Shown here: positions 45,201 through 53,299 of the stretch, piece by piece
Numbering within the stretch: position 1 is the stretch's first letter
Layout: each line of letters begins with the position of its first letter
NCBI RefSeq assembly: GCF_014649875.1
Contig: NZ_BMTW01000001.1
Span: 496,001 to 560,000 of the forward strand
Reading direction: 5' to 3'
DNA: 64,000 nucleotides
Origin: Streptomyces rubiginosohelvolus
GTDB lineage: Bacteria; Actinomycetota; Actinomycetes; Streptomycetales; Streptomycetaceae
Notes under the pieces: generated by a model
Told to the model about the DNA's origin: nothing
What the model saw: the letters and a program-made list of their open reading frames with translations, nothing else
Database searches by the model: none
Translations under genes and position numbers: made by a program

Positions 45201-45600
45201 ACTGGCACGGCTCGCCGTCGCTGACGGGCTCCTCGGCCGTGACGCCGCCGAACACGCGGAGGCGGCCCGCTCGCTGGCCGACTCCAGCACGAACCGGATG
45301 GCCCGCAGCAAGATCCTGCTCGACCTGGCCCGGCTCCACCTGGCGCTGAGCGCGCCGGACCGGGCCGAGGAGTGCGCGCGCCAGGTGCTGCGCCTGTCGC
45401 AGCCGGGAGCGCAACGGCTGAACATCGCCCGGGCCGAGGAGGTCCTGGGCGTCGTGGCCGCTTCCGGCGGCGACCACGCACGGGCCCACGCCCTCCGGAG
45501 CAGCGCGTGGGCGACCTTCACCGAGATCGGCGTCCTCGCGGACGCGGGTCCGCCCGCACGGCTGGACGCGTCGTCGGGCCAGGAGAGGACGGCATCGTGA
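42262..45600 (+). CDS. SARP-family activator with NB-ARC ATPase and TPR domains (AfsR-like)
   Basis: An 1112-residue regulator. Order: OmpR-type winged helix (about 20-105), bacterial transcriptional activation domain (about 113-258), NB-ARC ATPase with Walker A GPPGVGKT at 318-325 and VLVVLDNAAG as Walker B, then a C-terminal TPR array (about 740-1090: NLANTLGDYEWALVHQEKSL, LNNMSLAHLSLGRGGRAQEAA and more). SARPs activate antibiotic cluster promoters; large ones like AfsR integrate signals. The start GTG 42262 is preferred (GGAAGG at 42248-42253); an in-frame GTG lies at 42253. The first 60 codons are less GC-rich than the rest. It overlaps the next gene by four bases. Confidence 0.93.
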   Translation: MTGTTTITVGKADTSGYGNNFGILGPLSVTVQGKELALESAKLRILLAALLVRSGTVVSNERLAEWLWDERQPSNPRGTLHTYVRRLRMLLGDALPLETAAGGYRIDVPADELDLQRFRRLVRDAQRAEALEERARLLASALATWRGSALEDVPASLPHQEECRSMEDERLDALEAYFETDLQLGRHAQLVREVRAEAMDNPLRENFWSMLMLALYRSGRQAEALDVYQQARRNLVEQLGIEPGERLRALHTGILESDPALAAPDGPGPGIGETGPVPAQLPPLGAGFVGRTAVMDRIAAALPPASGRTSVPVVVLSGPPGVGKTALAVCVGRRVRPAFPDGQLYVDLSGYDQGAAREPLPAEQVLPQFLRALGVPAKQIPVDLVEQANLYRSKLTGKKVLVVLDNAAGADQVVPLIPGDGGCSVLITSRRQLRSLVVTHGAQLIQVGTLAPPESAELVAGMMRQAAMTIEPETVREITALCSYLPLALRIAAANLIGAPGGQTEAYLECLRRGNRLAALSVDGDTTSAVSTAIALSYDALTPGDRAIYRLAGLFPGSDFSPVAVSVLADISEAQARAGLGRLEMASLLQQPAPGRYQFHDLLRDYARDRAAEEHPERERAEAVERLGRWYLAGVCAAADVLHSEFVRLAEPPSPPGVFDAPSHHDESHSMAWLLAERRNLMACVRYFAAHGPHYLSWHIADALRGFFWTGKYRTEWRETTRTALAAAEAHADDRGIAAMHRSLANLANTLGDYEWALVHQEKSLAVHDRLGMAEEAAATLNNMSLAHLSLGRGGRAQEAAQRALDIAHTILSSRLEATAKGVLGFIHWTRGDIEGATEFLTASLATAGALGLHHISSYSLRNLGLVHQATGELGQARSYFSRALEVSEAIDSSYDRSVSLYGLALVDLDTGHYDSASEAAQRALSSFQECGDRTYEVETLCLLSAISGSLGSPRRSARYAAAALDGARQIGYVDGEAYALARLAVADGLLGRDAAEHAEAARSLADSSTNRMARSKILLDLARLHLALSAPDRAEECARQVLRLSQPGAQRLNIARAEEVLGVVAASGGDHARAHALRSSAWATFTEIGVLADAGPPARLDASSGQERTAS

Positions 45601-46937
45601 AGACCGCCGTTCCCCGGGCCGTCGTGCCCACCGCGCCGGAACGCGGACGCCTGCGCCAGATCCTGCTCGCCTCCCTCGGCAACGCCGCGGAGTGGTTCGA
45701 CTGGACCGTGTACGTGACGTTCGCCGCAGTGCTCGGCCCGCAGTTCTTCCCGTCCGGCGACGGCGCGACGAACGTCCTCGAAACCCTGTCCGTGTTCGCC
45801 GTGGGTTTCCTGTTCCGGCCGGTCGGCGGGCTGCTCATCGGCGCCTACTGCGACCGTCGCGGCCGTGCCGCGGGGCTGCGGCTGTCGCTGTTGCTGATGG
45901 CGGGCGGCAGTCTGCTGATCGCGCTCGCCCCGGCTCATCGGACCGCCGGCGTGCTGTCCCCGGCGCTGCTGGTGGCGGCCCGGGCCCTGCAGGGGCTGTC
46001 CGCGGGCGGCGAGAGCACGGCGATGAGCACCTACGTGACCGAGACGGCGCCGAGGCGCCGGCGCGGGCTGTACTCCAGCGCCATCTACATCAGCACCACG
46101 CTGGGCACGCTCACGGCCACCTTCCTCGCGCTCCTGCTGCGCAACACGCTCACACCGGACCAGTTGGCCGACTGGGGGTGGCGGGTTCCCTTCGCGCTCG
46201 GCGCCCTGTTCGCTTCGTACGGCTGGTGGATGCGCCGCGGGGTGCGCGAGACACCGGCCTTCGACGCGGTGCGCCAGCACGCGCGCCGTCCCGCCTGGCA
46301 GGTGCTGCGCGCGCATCCGCGCCGCGTCGTCCGGGTGGCCGGCTTCTCGCTGGGCGCGACCGTCGTCTACTACACCTTCGCCACCTACCTGCCGCTGTAC
46401 GCGCAGGTGCACGGCGGGGTACCGGCGAACGCCGCGCTGTGGGCGTCCGTCGCCGCGCAGGTGGTGTTCATGGCCGCGCTGCCCCTGCTCGGGATCGCCA
46501 CCGACCGCTTCGGGCCACGGCCCATGCTGCTGGTGTTCGGCGGCGGATTCGTCTGTCTGACGCCGGTGCTGTTCGCGGTCATGTCGGGTTCGGCCGTGCG
46601 GCTGTTCGCGGTGATGACCGCGGCGCTGCTGCTGTTCGGCTGCTACGCGACGGCCGCGCCGGCGGCGACGTTGTCGATGTTCCCCACCGCGCTGCGCTCC
46701 ACCGGCGTGGGGCTGCCGTACGCGCTGACGGTGGCGCTGTTCGGCGGCACGGCGCCCTATCTCAACGAGTACCTCGCCGGACTCGGTCACTCCGCCTGGT
46801 ACCCCTGGTACGTCGTGCTGCTCTGTGCGACGAGCACGGTGTTCTTCCTCCGGTTCCGGGGGACGGCCGATGCGGACCTCACCGCCGCCGAGGACACCGG
46901 CCCCGTCCTCGCGGAGGACGGCGCCGTGCGGGGCTGA
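45597..46937 (+). CDS. MFS transporter of the metabolite:H+ symporter (MHS) type
   Basis: A 446-residue transporter with 12 helices. It begins LLASLGNAAEWFDWTVYVTFAAVLG, the MHS signature of ProP/ShiA-type sugar, betaine, dicarboxylate or shikimate uptake proteins, with the loop motifs GAYCDRRGR and LQGLSAGGESTAMSTYVTE. It is probably a proton-coupled importer (or exporter) of an organic acid. The GTG is inside the end of the SARP gene (4-base overlap), so transport and regulation are coupled. Confidence 0.9.
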   Translation: MKTAVPRAVVPTAPERGRLRQILLASLGNAAEWFDWTVYVTFAAVLGPQFFPSGDGATNVLETLSVFAVGFLFRPVGGLLIGAYCDRRGRAAGLRLSLLLMAGGSLLIALAPAHRTAGVLSPALLVAARALQGLSAGGESTAMSTYVTETAPRRRRGLYSSAIYISTTLGTLTATFLALLLRNTLTPDQLADWGWRVPFALGALFASYGWWMRRGVRETPAFDAVRQHARRPAWQVLRAHPRRVVRVAGFSLGATVVYYTFATYLPLYAQVHGGVPANAALWASVAAQVVFMAALPLLGIATDRFGPRPMLLVFGGGFVCLTPVLFAVMSGSAVRLFAVMTAALLLFGCYATAAPAATLSMFPTALRSTGVGLPYALTVALFGGTAPYLNEYLAGLGHSAWYPWYVVLLCATSTVFFLRFRGTADADLTAAEDTGPVLAEDGAVRG

Positions 46938-46959
46938 CCCCGGAGGGGGGCTCAGGGGG

Positions 46960-46991
46960 CCCGGTGTCCTGCCGCGCGGCAGGGCGCCGGG
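46960..46991. terminator. Bidirectional hairpin between the MHS transporter and the flavin-fold gene
   Basis: A two-tier stem: the palindrome CCTGCCGCGCGGCAGG inside CCCGG/CCGGG arms, with TGT/GCG internal loop, between convergent genes. Confidence 0.75.
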
Positions 46992-47005
46992 CCTGTTCCG
47001 TCTCC

Positions 47006-47395
47006 TCACTGCTTGCTGGTTCCGGTCGGACGGATCACGTACACCACCCGGTGCTCGGCGTCGGCGGGCGGGCCGTCGAACTCCAGGTCGTAGCGGTCGG
47101 CGAGCCGGAGGAAGAAGGCCCCCTCGGGGTCCGGGTCGATGCGCTCGACGGAGCCGCGGATCTCCAGGTAGCGGTAGGGCTGCTCGGGGTCGTTGATGGA
47201 CACCGAGACGACCGGATGCTGCGTCACGTTGCGGTACTTGTACCGGGTCGTGGTGTTGGTGAAGTACAGGTACTCACCGTCCCAGCCGAACCACATGGGG
47301 TTCACCTGCGGCGTACTGTCCGGCCTGATGGTGGCCAGGTGCGCGAAGAGGGGGCGCTCCAGCAGGTCGCGGTGGCTCTCGGGAATGATCGACAT
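47006..47395 (-). CDS. PPOX-class (pyridoxamine phosphate oxidase-fold) F420/flavin-dependent oxidoreductase
   Basis: A 129-residue split-barrel protein: SHRDLLERPLFAHLATIRPD, PMWFGWDGEYLYFTNTTTRYKYRN and HPVVSVSINDPEQPYRYLEIRG are the usual PPOX-class F420-binding family blocks. It could reduce a quinone or an unsaturated intermediate. It is the third gene of an operon headed by the MFS exporter, 18 bases after the monooxygenase. Confidence 0.9.
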   Translation of the reverse strand: MSIIPESHRDLLERPLFAHLATIRPDSTPQVNPMWFGWDGEYLYFTNTTTRYKYRNVTQHPVVSVSINDPEQPYRYLEIRGSVERIDPDPEGAFFLRLADRYDLEFDGPPADAEHRVVYVIRPTGTSKQ

Positions 47396-47413
47396 GGTGT
47401 TCTCCGGTGGACG

Positions 47414-49077
47414 TCAGGCGGCTTCGTAGGGATGCGGGAGCGTTTCGGCGCGGCTCCCGGTGGTGTCGGCGGGCGTGAGCAGCGGCGCGAAGAGCTCTTC
47501 GAGCCGCCGGCGTACGCGCCAGGATTCGCGCGCGGGACAGACCAGGTCGGCGATCCCGTCCGGGCGGACCAGGACGATCCGGGCGGTGTCCGGGCCGCTC
47601 CGCGCCCCGGACCGTTCGGCCGTCCACGGCAGCAGGGTTCCGGCGCGGGTCCGCAGGACCTGAACCTCGACCGCCCCGGCGCACCGGTCGCCGGCCCAGG
47701 CGGCCAGCCGGGCGGTCGGGCTGCCGTGGGCCGGGTCGCCCACCAGGAGGAGCGTGTGACGCAGGTCGGAGAGTGCCGAGCGCAGCGGTGCCCGCCGGGC
47801 GCTCGTGGTGTCCCAGATCCGTCGCTGCGGGACGAGGCCGCCCTCGGTGAACCCTCCGGACCCCGGCCACGGCCGTCCGGCGGGCAGGGCGAGACGCCGC
47901 CGGGAGCCGGGCTGCGCGTACACACGGTGCGCTGGCCCGCCAGCCAGGGCAGGTAGTCGAGGTGGAAGAGGCGCAGGGCGGAGGCGACCCGGAGCGCGTT
48001 GTCGCGCAGGGCCACCTGGTGCGGTTTGTTCAGCAGCCAGATCCTGGTCTGGGCGTCCGCCTGCCGGATGGCGGCCCGGGCCGTCTGGGCACGCTCGCGT
48101 TCGAAGCTCTCCAGCAGCGCCGTGCCGGAGCGGCCGTGCCAGCACAGGGCCAGTTTCCACGCCAGGTTGTGGGCGTCGGCCATGCCGATGTTCAGCCCCT
48201 GGCCGCCGGCCGGACTGTGGATGTGCGCGGCGTCGCCCAGCAGGAAGACCCGCCCCTCACGGGTGCGGTCCGCGTGCCGGGAGTGCACCGCGAACACGCT
48301 GATCCAGTCCGGGTCGCGCAGGGTGATGCCGCCGGGACCCCGCTCGTCGACCAGCTTCTGGACGGCCGCCAGGTCCACGTCGTCGCGCCGCAGGCCGGGC
48401 GGCGCCGAGGTGAAGACCCGGAAGCGGCCGGAGGGCAGTCCACACGTCACCAGGATGCCGCGCGGTGAGCAGAAATAGTGGGTGACGTCCGGCTCCAGCG
48501 GTCCGTCGAGCTCGATGTCGGCCACCACGAAGGACAGTTCGTGCGTGGCGCCCTCGAAACCGATGTCCAGGTGCTCCCGGACGCGGCTGCGCGCCCCGTC
48601 GGCACCCACCACCCAGGAGAACTCCTCCGTCCGCTCCGTTCCGTCGGGGCCGCGGAGCACCGCCTCGACCGCCGGACCGTCCTGCTGGAATCCGACCAGT
48701 TCGGTGCCCCACGCGATCCGCCCGCCGGCCTCGGCCAGCGCGTCCCGGAGCATGGCCTCGACGTCCGGCTGCGGAAGGCAGACCGGTTGCACGTCCGGGT
48801 CCCGGAAGCGCAGGTCGGCGATGACCCGGCCCTCGGAGTAGTACCGCATGGCCCGCTGCGGCAGGACGCGCCGCCGTATCTCCTCGTCGGCTCCCATCCG
48901 GCGCAGCAGTTCCAGGGTGCGGGGCCAGACGCCGAGGGCCTTCGTGGACGTGCTCGGGCCTTCGGCGCGGTCCACGCAGAGCACCGGGACGCCGCGCCGG
49001 GTCAGTTCCACGGCGGCGGTGAGGCCGGACGGGCCGGCTCCGACCACCAGGACGGGACGCTGCTGCGGAGTCGTCAT
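47414..49077 (-). pseudogene. FAD-dependent aromatic monooxygenase, apparently frameshifted
   Basis: The product would be about 555 residues. From ATG 49077 the frame codes a class A monooxygenase: VLVVGAGPSGLTAAVELTRRG, VVGADGARSRVREHL (DG) and FLLGDAAHIHSPAGGQGLN (GD). It leaves the family at AGQRTV (about 47927). A different frame there continues with YAQPGSRRRLALPAGRP, EGGLVPQRR and a thioredoxin-like C-terminal domain to a stop at 47414. A loss of one base (or gain of two) near the ACACAC/GTGTGT run at 47921-47925 explains this. Read without a shift it runs on to 47302 into the next gene with unrelated sequence. ATGA overlap with the MFS gene. Confidence 0.75.
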
Positions 49078-50669
49078 ACGCGGGTGGCCTCCTGGGCGGT
49101 GGCCTCCTGGGCCGTGGCGTCCTCGGCGGCCGGAGCGGCGGTGGCCGGCTCCGCGCGCTCGCGCAGCATCAGGTAGACGACGACGGTGGCGACGGCGCAG
49201 ACCGCGGCCAGCAGCCACAGCACGGAGTGCATGGCGCCGGTGTAGCTGTCCGCGAGGAAGTCGCCGAAGCGGTCGCGCAGTCCGGGCTCGACGCTCCGCC
49301 CGGCGCGCTCCAGGTCGCCGCTGGCGACGCTGTTGGCCACGCCGGCCGCGTCGCCGGCGGGGAGTCCGTAGCCGCTCAGGCCGTCGGCCACCCGGTTCTG
49401 CAGGAGGGAGACCAGGACGGTGCTCATCACCGTGATGGCGACCGCTTCACCGGCGAGCCGCATGGTGTTGAACATGCCCGCGGCCATGCCGGCGCGTTCC
49501 GGGGCGACCGAGGTGATCGCCACGCCGTCGATCAGCCCCGCGGAGAGGCCCATGCCGACGCCGATCAGCAGGAGCGGACCGGCCAGCTCCAGCGTGGAGA
49601 TGCCGGGGCGCAGGACGGTGAGCCAGGCACCGCCGACCGCCACCAGCAGGAGGCTGAGGCTGAGGACGACACGGGTCGACACGCCCAGCTTCACCAGCCG
49701 GCTGACGCCGAGCGGCACCACCAGCACCGGCAGGGTGAGGAGCATCATGGTCGCGCCGGCGGCGTCGGCGGAGGCTCCGTTGGCCGCGCTGAACCACGAG
49801 GGCAGCAGCACCAGCAGGCAGACGAAGCCGAAGGCGATGGCCACGGGCAGCAGGCAGACGGCCAGGAAGCGGGACTGCCGGAAGAGCGCGAGGTCGAACA
49901 TGGGGTGCGTCTGACGGCTCTCGGCGACGAGGAACAGGGCGATCAGGAGCGCCGCACCGGCGAACATGCCGATCACCTCGGTGCTGCCCCAGCCGGTCTG
50001 CGGTCCCTGGACCACGGCCAGCATCAGCAGGAAGAGGCTGCTGGTGAAGGTGACGGTGCCCCACCAGTCGATCCTGGCGCCCTCGCTGTTGCGGGACTCG
50101 CGGATCGAGGGCAGCGCCAGCAGGGCGACGGCGGCGACGAGGGCGTGCACGAAGAACACCCACCGCCAGCCCAGCGTGCCGACGAGGAAGCCGGACACGG
50201 ACGGGCCGAGGGCCAGGCCGGCGCCCGCCGACGAGCCGAGGATGGCGAACGCCCTTCCGAGCGCGGCTCCTTGGAAGGTGGTGGCCAGGATCGCGCTGCC
50301 GCTGGTCATGACGGCGGCGGCGCCGAGCCCGGCCAGACCGCGCATCACATCGAGCAGCAGCACGTTGCCGGCCAGGCCGCTGGCCACCGAGGCGAGAACG
50401 AACACGGTCGTTCCGACGGCGAACAGGCGTCGGCGGCCGACGATGTCGGCCAGTGAACCGCAGGCGAGCATGAACGAGGCGAACGCGAGGTTGTAGGCGT
50501 TGACCACCCACTGCAGCGGGACGATGTCGGCGTGCAGGTTGGAGGCGATGTCGGGCAGGGCCACCGAGCTGCCGGTCAGTGACGCGGGCAGGATCAGGAC
50601 GGCCACGCACACCGCGGCGAGGACGATCGTGGGCCGTGCCGTGGCGCGGTCCGAGGTCACTGTGCTCAT
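49074..50669 (-). CDS. MFS drug:H+ antiporter (DHA2/EmrB-QacA type)
   Basis: A 531-residue exporter with 14 predicted helices. Motif A appears as GSLADIVGRRRLFAVG, motif C as GSSAGAGLALGPSVSGFL, and the N-terminal WVVNAYNLAFASFMLACG is typical of DHA2. It probably exports the product of the adjacent biosynthetic operon. The tail has a short EATAQ repeat. Start ATG 50667-50669 with GGAGGG 12 bases upstream. It leads an operon with the monooxygenase and PPOX genes. Confidence 0.92.
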   Translation of the reverse strand: MSTVTSDRATARPTIVLAAVCVAVLILPASLTGSSVALPDIASNLHADIVPLQWVVNAYNLAFASFMLACGSLADIVGRRRLFAVGTTVFVLASVASGLAGNVLLLDVMRGLAGLGAAAVMTSGSAILATTFQGAALGRAFAILGSSAGAGLALGPSVSGFLVGTLGWRWVFFVHALVAAVALLALPSIRESRNSEGARIDWWGTVTFTSSLFLLMLAVVQGPQTGWGSTEVIGMFAGAALLIALFLVAESRQTHPMFDLALFRQSRFLAVCLLPVAIAFGFVCLLVLLPSWFSAANGASADAAGATMMLLTLPVLVVPLGVSRLVKLGVSTRVVLSLSLLLVAVGGAWLTVLRPGISTLELAGPLLLIGVGMGLSAGLIDGVAITSVAPERAGMAAGMFNTMRLAGEAVAITVMSTVLVSLLQNRVADGLSGYGLPAGDAAGVANSVASGDLERAGRSVEPGLRDRFGDFLADSYTGAMHSVLWLLAAVCAVATVVVYLMLRERAEPATAAPAAEDATAQEATAQEATRV

Positions 50670-50820
50670 GTGAGCTGCAATCCCTCCGTGGATGACGTGC
50701 AGAGAATCCTTGTGTAAGGACACTAGTTTATATCAGTACCCTGGCACTCATGCGAGCTTTACTTTGAGTGAAAAGGCTGAGCTGATGCCGGCCGTGCCGC
50801 CCTGCGGGCGGGACGGCCGG
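50670..50820. promoter_or_regulatory. Promoter region of the exporter operon
   Basis: A 151-base gap with an unusually AT-rich stretch at 50710-50770, the probable promoter. CACTCA (50745-50750) and TGAGTG (50765-50770) are perfect inverted arms around a 14-base spacer, a plausible operator. Since the biosynthetic operon ends at 50821 on the same strand, the exporter operon has its own promoter here. Confidence 0.5.
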
Positions 50821-51522
50821 TCAGACGGGGATGCGCTCGGTGCCGGGCACGAGCGCGTTGGACAGCACACGCCAGCCGTGCTCGGCCGCCATCCCGGCGA
50901 GCACCGGGTGGTCGCCGACGACCGTGGGCCGGCCCACCAGCCGGAGCATGTCGAGATCGCTCGGGTCGTCGGCGTAGGCGAAGCACTCCCCCGCCGACGC
51001 GCCCCGCGCCGCGAGGACGTCGCGTACGGCGGCCCCCTTCGCCGGGCCGAACATCGCCCGCGCGATCCGTCCCGTCAGCAGCCCGGCCGCGTCCACCTCG
51101 GGCTCGGTGCACAGCACCAGGTCGATGCCCAGGTCCTCGGTCATCGGCCGCAGGCTCGCGGCCCACGCTCCGGACACGGCCACGGTGAGGTGGCCCTGGC
51201 GCTGGTGGTGCCGCAGCTCGCGCAGCGTGGCGTCGACGAACGGGACCCCCCGGCCGCGCAGCCGCGCGTACCAGTCGCGGCCCTGGTGCAGCAGCTCGTC
51301 CCACGCGACGCCGGCGACGCCGCGGTAGAACATCGCGCTCACCTCCGCGGGGGCGCCGCCCTCGGCGGCGAACCTGCGGAGCGGATCGGCCATGGCCCGG
51401 TACGCCGAGCCGTCCAGGTCGCCCTGTTCGCGCAGCCGGTGGCGCAGCATCGCGAACGGGCTCTTCATCGCGACCAGCGTCTCGTCGATGTCGAAGAAGG
51501 CCACCACCGGCGACGGCGTCAC
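50821..51522 (-). CDS. HAD-IB phosphatase (SerB/CicA-like)
   Basis: A 233-residue hydrolase with the HAD motifs: VVAFFDIDETLV (nucleophile Asp and DxD), AVSGAWAASLRPM (motif II Ser), PAKGAAVRDVLAA (motif III Lys) and FAYADDPSDLDML (motif IV). The helical cap is of the HAD-IB type. In an AfsA-based pathway a phosphatase is needed to remove the glycerol-derived phosphate; this gene is placed for that role, but the assignment is inferred. The GTG overlaps the stop of the preceding reductase by four bases. Confidence 0.85.
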   Translation of the reverse strand: MTPSPVVAFFDIDETLVAMKSPFAMLRHRLREQGDLDGSAYRAMADPLRRFAAEGGAPAEVSAMFYRGVAGVAWDELLHQGRDWYARLRGRGVPFVDATLRELRHHQRQGHLTVAVSGAWAASLRPMTEDLGIDLVLCTEPEVDAAGLLTGRIARAMFGPAKGAAVRDVLAARGASAGECFAYADDPSDLDMLRLVGRPTVVGDHPVLAGMAAEHGWRVLSNALVPGTERIPV

Positions 51523-52262
51523 GCCGCCCACTGCAGCCCCCCGTTGACCTCCAGCACGTGACCGTTCACGTAGGAGCTGTCCGAGGCGGCGAGGAACACG
51601 GCGGCCGCCCCCACCTCCTCCGGCCGTCCCAGCCGTCCGGAGAGCAGCCGCTTGCGGTAGCTCTCCCAGACCCGGTCGTCCGCGGCGACCTGCTTGCCCA
51701 TGCCCTCGTCGATGTAGCCGGGCGACAGGCAGTTCACCGTGATGCCCTTGTGCGCCAGTTCGAGAGCGGACGCCCGGGTGAACATCTCCACGGCGGCCTT
51801 GCTGGCGCTGTAGGCGGCCGCACCGGCCACCGCGCGGCTGGCCACGCAGGACGAGAGGTTGATGATCCGGCCGCCGCCCTGCGCCTGCATCGGGCGGATG
51901 GCCGCCCGGGTGCACAGGAAGACCCCGTTGAGGTTGGTGGCGACGGTGGTGTTCCAGTCCGCCGTCGAGAGCCGGCTGATCGTGCCGTCGCGGCTGACTC
52001 CGGCGTTGTTGACCAACACGTCGATCCGGCCGAAGGCGGCCACCGCCGCCTCCATCAGCTCCGCCACCGAGTCCTCGTCCGTGACGTCGGTGCGCTGGTA
52101 AAGGGCCCGGCCGGGATACCGGTCGATGAGTTCCTTCACGTCGTACGGGTTACGGGCGGCGCAGACGACGTTCGCGCCTTCGGTGAGGAAGCTCTCCGCG
52201 ATGGTGCGGCCGAGGCCGCGCGTGCCGCCCGTGATGATGGCGGATGTTCCGTCGAGTCTCAT
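51519..52262 (-). CDS. Short-chain dehydrogenase/reductase (FabG-like), second in the operon
   Basis: A 247-residue classical SDR: TGGTRGLGRTIAESF (cofactor loop), NNAGVSRDG, the catalytic Ser region INLSSCVASRAVAG, YSASKAAVEMF (Tyr and Lys) and GYIDEGMGKQV. Unlike the neighbouring FabG-type protein it has no obvious reason to act on ACP esters; it may reduce the butenolide or ketone intermediate. It starts with ATG 52260-52262, 17 bases after the KAS III gene. Confidence 0.88.
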   Translation of the reverse strand: MRLDGTSAIITGGTRGLGRTIAESFLTEGANVVCAARNPYDVKELIDRYPGRALYQRTDVTDEDSVAELMEAAVAAFGRIDVLVNNAGVSRDGTISRLSTADWNTTVATNLNGVFLCTRAAIRPMQAQGGGRIINLSSCVASRAVAGAAAYSASKAAVEMFTRASALELAHKGITVNCLSPGYIDEGMGKQVAADDRVWESYRKRLLSGRLGRPEEVGAAAVFLAASDSSYVNGHVLEVNGGLQWAA

Positions 52263-52279
52263 GGGTTGCTCTTCCGTCC

Positions 52280-53263
52280 TCAGTACCAGGTCATGAGCGT
52301 GGCGGCGGCGGTCATGCCACCGCCGATGGAGGCCAGCAGGACGCGCTCGCCGCGCTCCAGGGGGCGGTCGTGGTGGGTGTGGTGGAGCGTCAGCGGTACG
52401 GAGGCGGCCGCGGTGTTGCCCAGGCTCGGCGCCGTGAGGGCGACCTTGTCCGGGTCGATGCCGGCCTCGGCCGCGAAGGACTCCAGCAGCCGAGTGTTGG
52501 CCTGGTGGAAGACGAAGCGGTCCACGTCCTCGATCCGGGCACCGCAGTCCGCGAGGGTCTGGCCGACCACCTTGTGCAGCGTGGTCATCGCGTACTCCCG
52601 TACGGCCCGGCCGTCCATCCGGAAGAGGTGCTCGCCCGCAGCGCGGGCCCGCTCGTCCAGCGGGGTCCGGGTGCCGCCGGCCTCGACCTTCACGTAGTCG
52701 TGCAGTTCGCCGTTGGCCAGCAGGGTGCCGCCGTGGATTCCGTAGCCCTCCGGCACCGTGCCGAGCACGACCGCGCCCGCGCCGTCGCCGAAGAGGCTGA
52801 CGGTCTTGCGGTCACCGCGGTCCATGAGCGTGGAGAACAGGTCCGCCCCGACCACCAGGGCGTACTGACCGGGCTGCCCGTCGAGCAGCGCCTTGGCGAC
52901 GGTGAGCGCGTAGAGGAAGCCGCTGCACACCGCGTTGACGTCGAAGGCGGGCAGGGCCGGCAGGCCGAGGCCCGCCTGCACGATCGCCGCCGTCGACGGC
53001 TGCGGGTGGTCGGGGGTGCAGGTGGCGACGATCAGGGCGGCGAGCCGTTCCCCGGCCTCCGGTCCGGCCTCGTCGAGTGCCGCGCGGGCGGCGGGCAGCG
53101 CCAGGTCGGACGTCGCCTCGCCGGCCGCCGCGTAACGCCGCTGGAGGATGCCGGTCCGTTCGGCGACCCACTCCTCGGTGACGCCCGCCCAGGCGGCGAT
53201 CTCCCGGTTGTCCACGATGCGTTCGGGAAGGTGGGCGCCGACTGATATCACGCCGATTGCCAT
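52280..53263 (-). CDS. Beta-ketoacyl-ACP synthase III (FabH-type)
   Basis: A 327-residue KAS III with the full triad: C113 in FDVNAVCSGFLYAL, His in RFVFHQANTRLLESF and Asn in LGNTAAASVPLTL. It condenses an acyl-CoA starter with malonyl-ACP and so sets the chain start in this operon, distinct from the CerJ-like protein encoded upstream. It is close to FabH/plant-type KAS III in motifs, unlike the two GHLGAGD-type paralogues. ATG start 53261-53263. Confidence 0.92.
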   Translation of the reverse strand: MAIGVISVGAHLPERIVDNREIAAWAGVTEEWVAERTGILQRRYAAAGEATSDLALPAARAALDEAGPEAGERLAALIVATCTPDHPQPSTAAIVQAGLGLPALPAFDVNAVCSGFLYALTVAKALLDGQPGQYALVVGADLFSTLMDRGDRKTVSLFGDGAGAVVLGTVPEGYGIHGGTLLANGELHDYVKVEAGGTRTPLDERARAAGEHLFRMDGRAVREYAMTTLHKVVGQTLADCGARIEDVDRFVFHQANTRLLESFAAEAGIDPDKVALTAPSLGNTAAASVPLTLHHTHHDRPLERGERVLLASIGGGMTAAATLMTWY

Positions 53264-53299
53264 GGATTCAGCCTCTTCTTCCTGCTGTCTGACGGGTGG

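Noticed and set aside
50821-51522. FkbH-like glyceryl-ACP synthase, which would indicate tetronate biosynthesis
   Set aside because: The protein is a 233-residue HAD-IB phosphatase without the acyltransferase part of FkbH proteins, and no glyceryl-ACP partner set is present.
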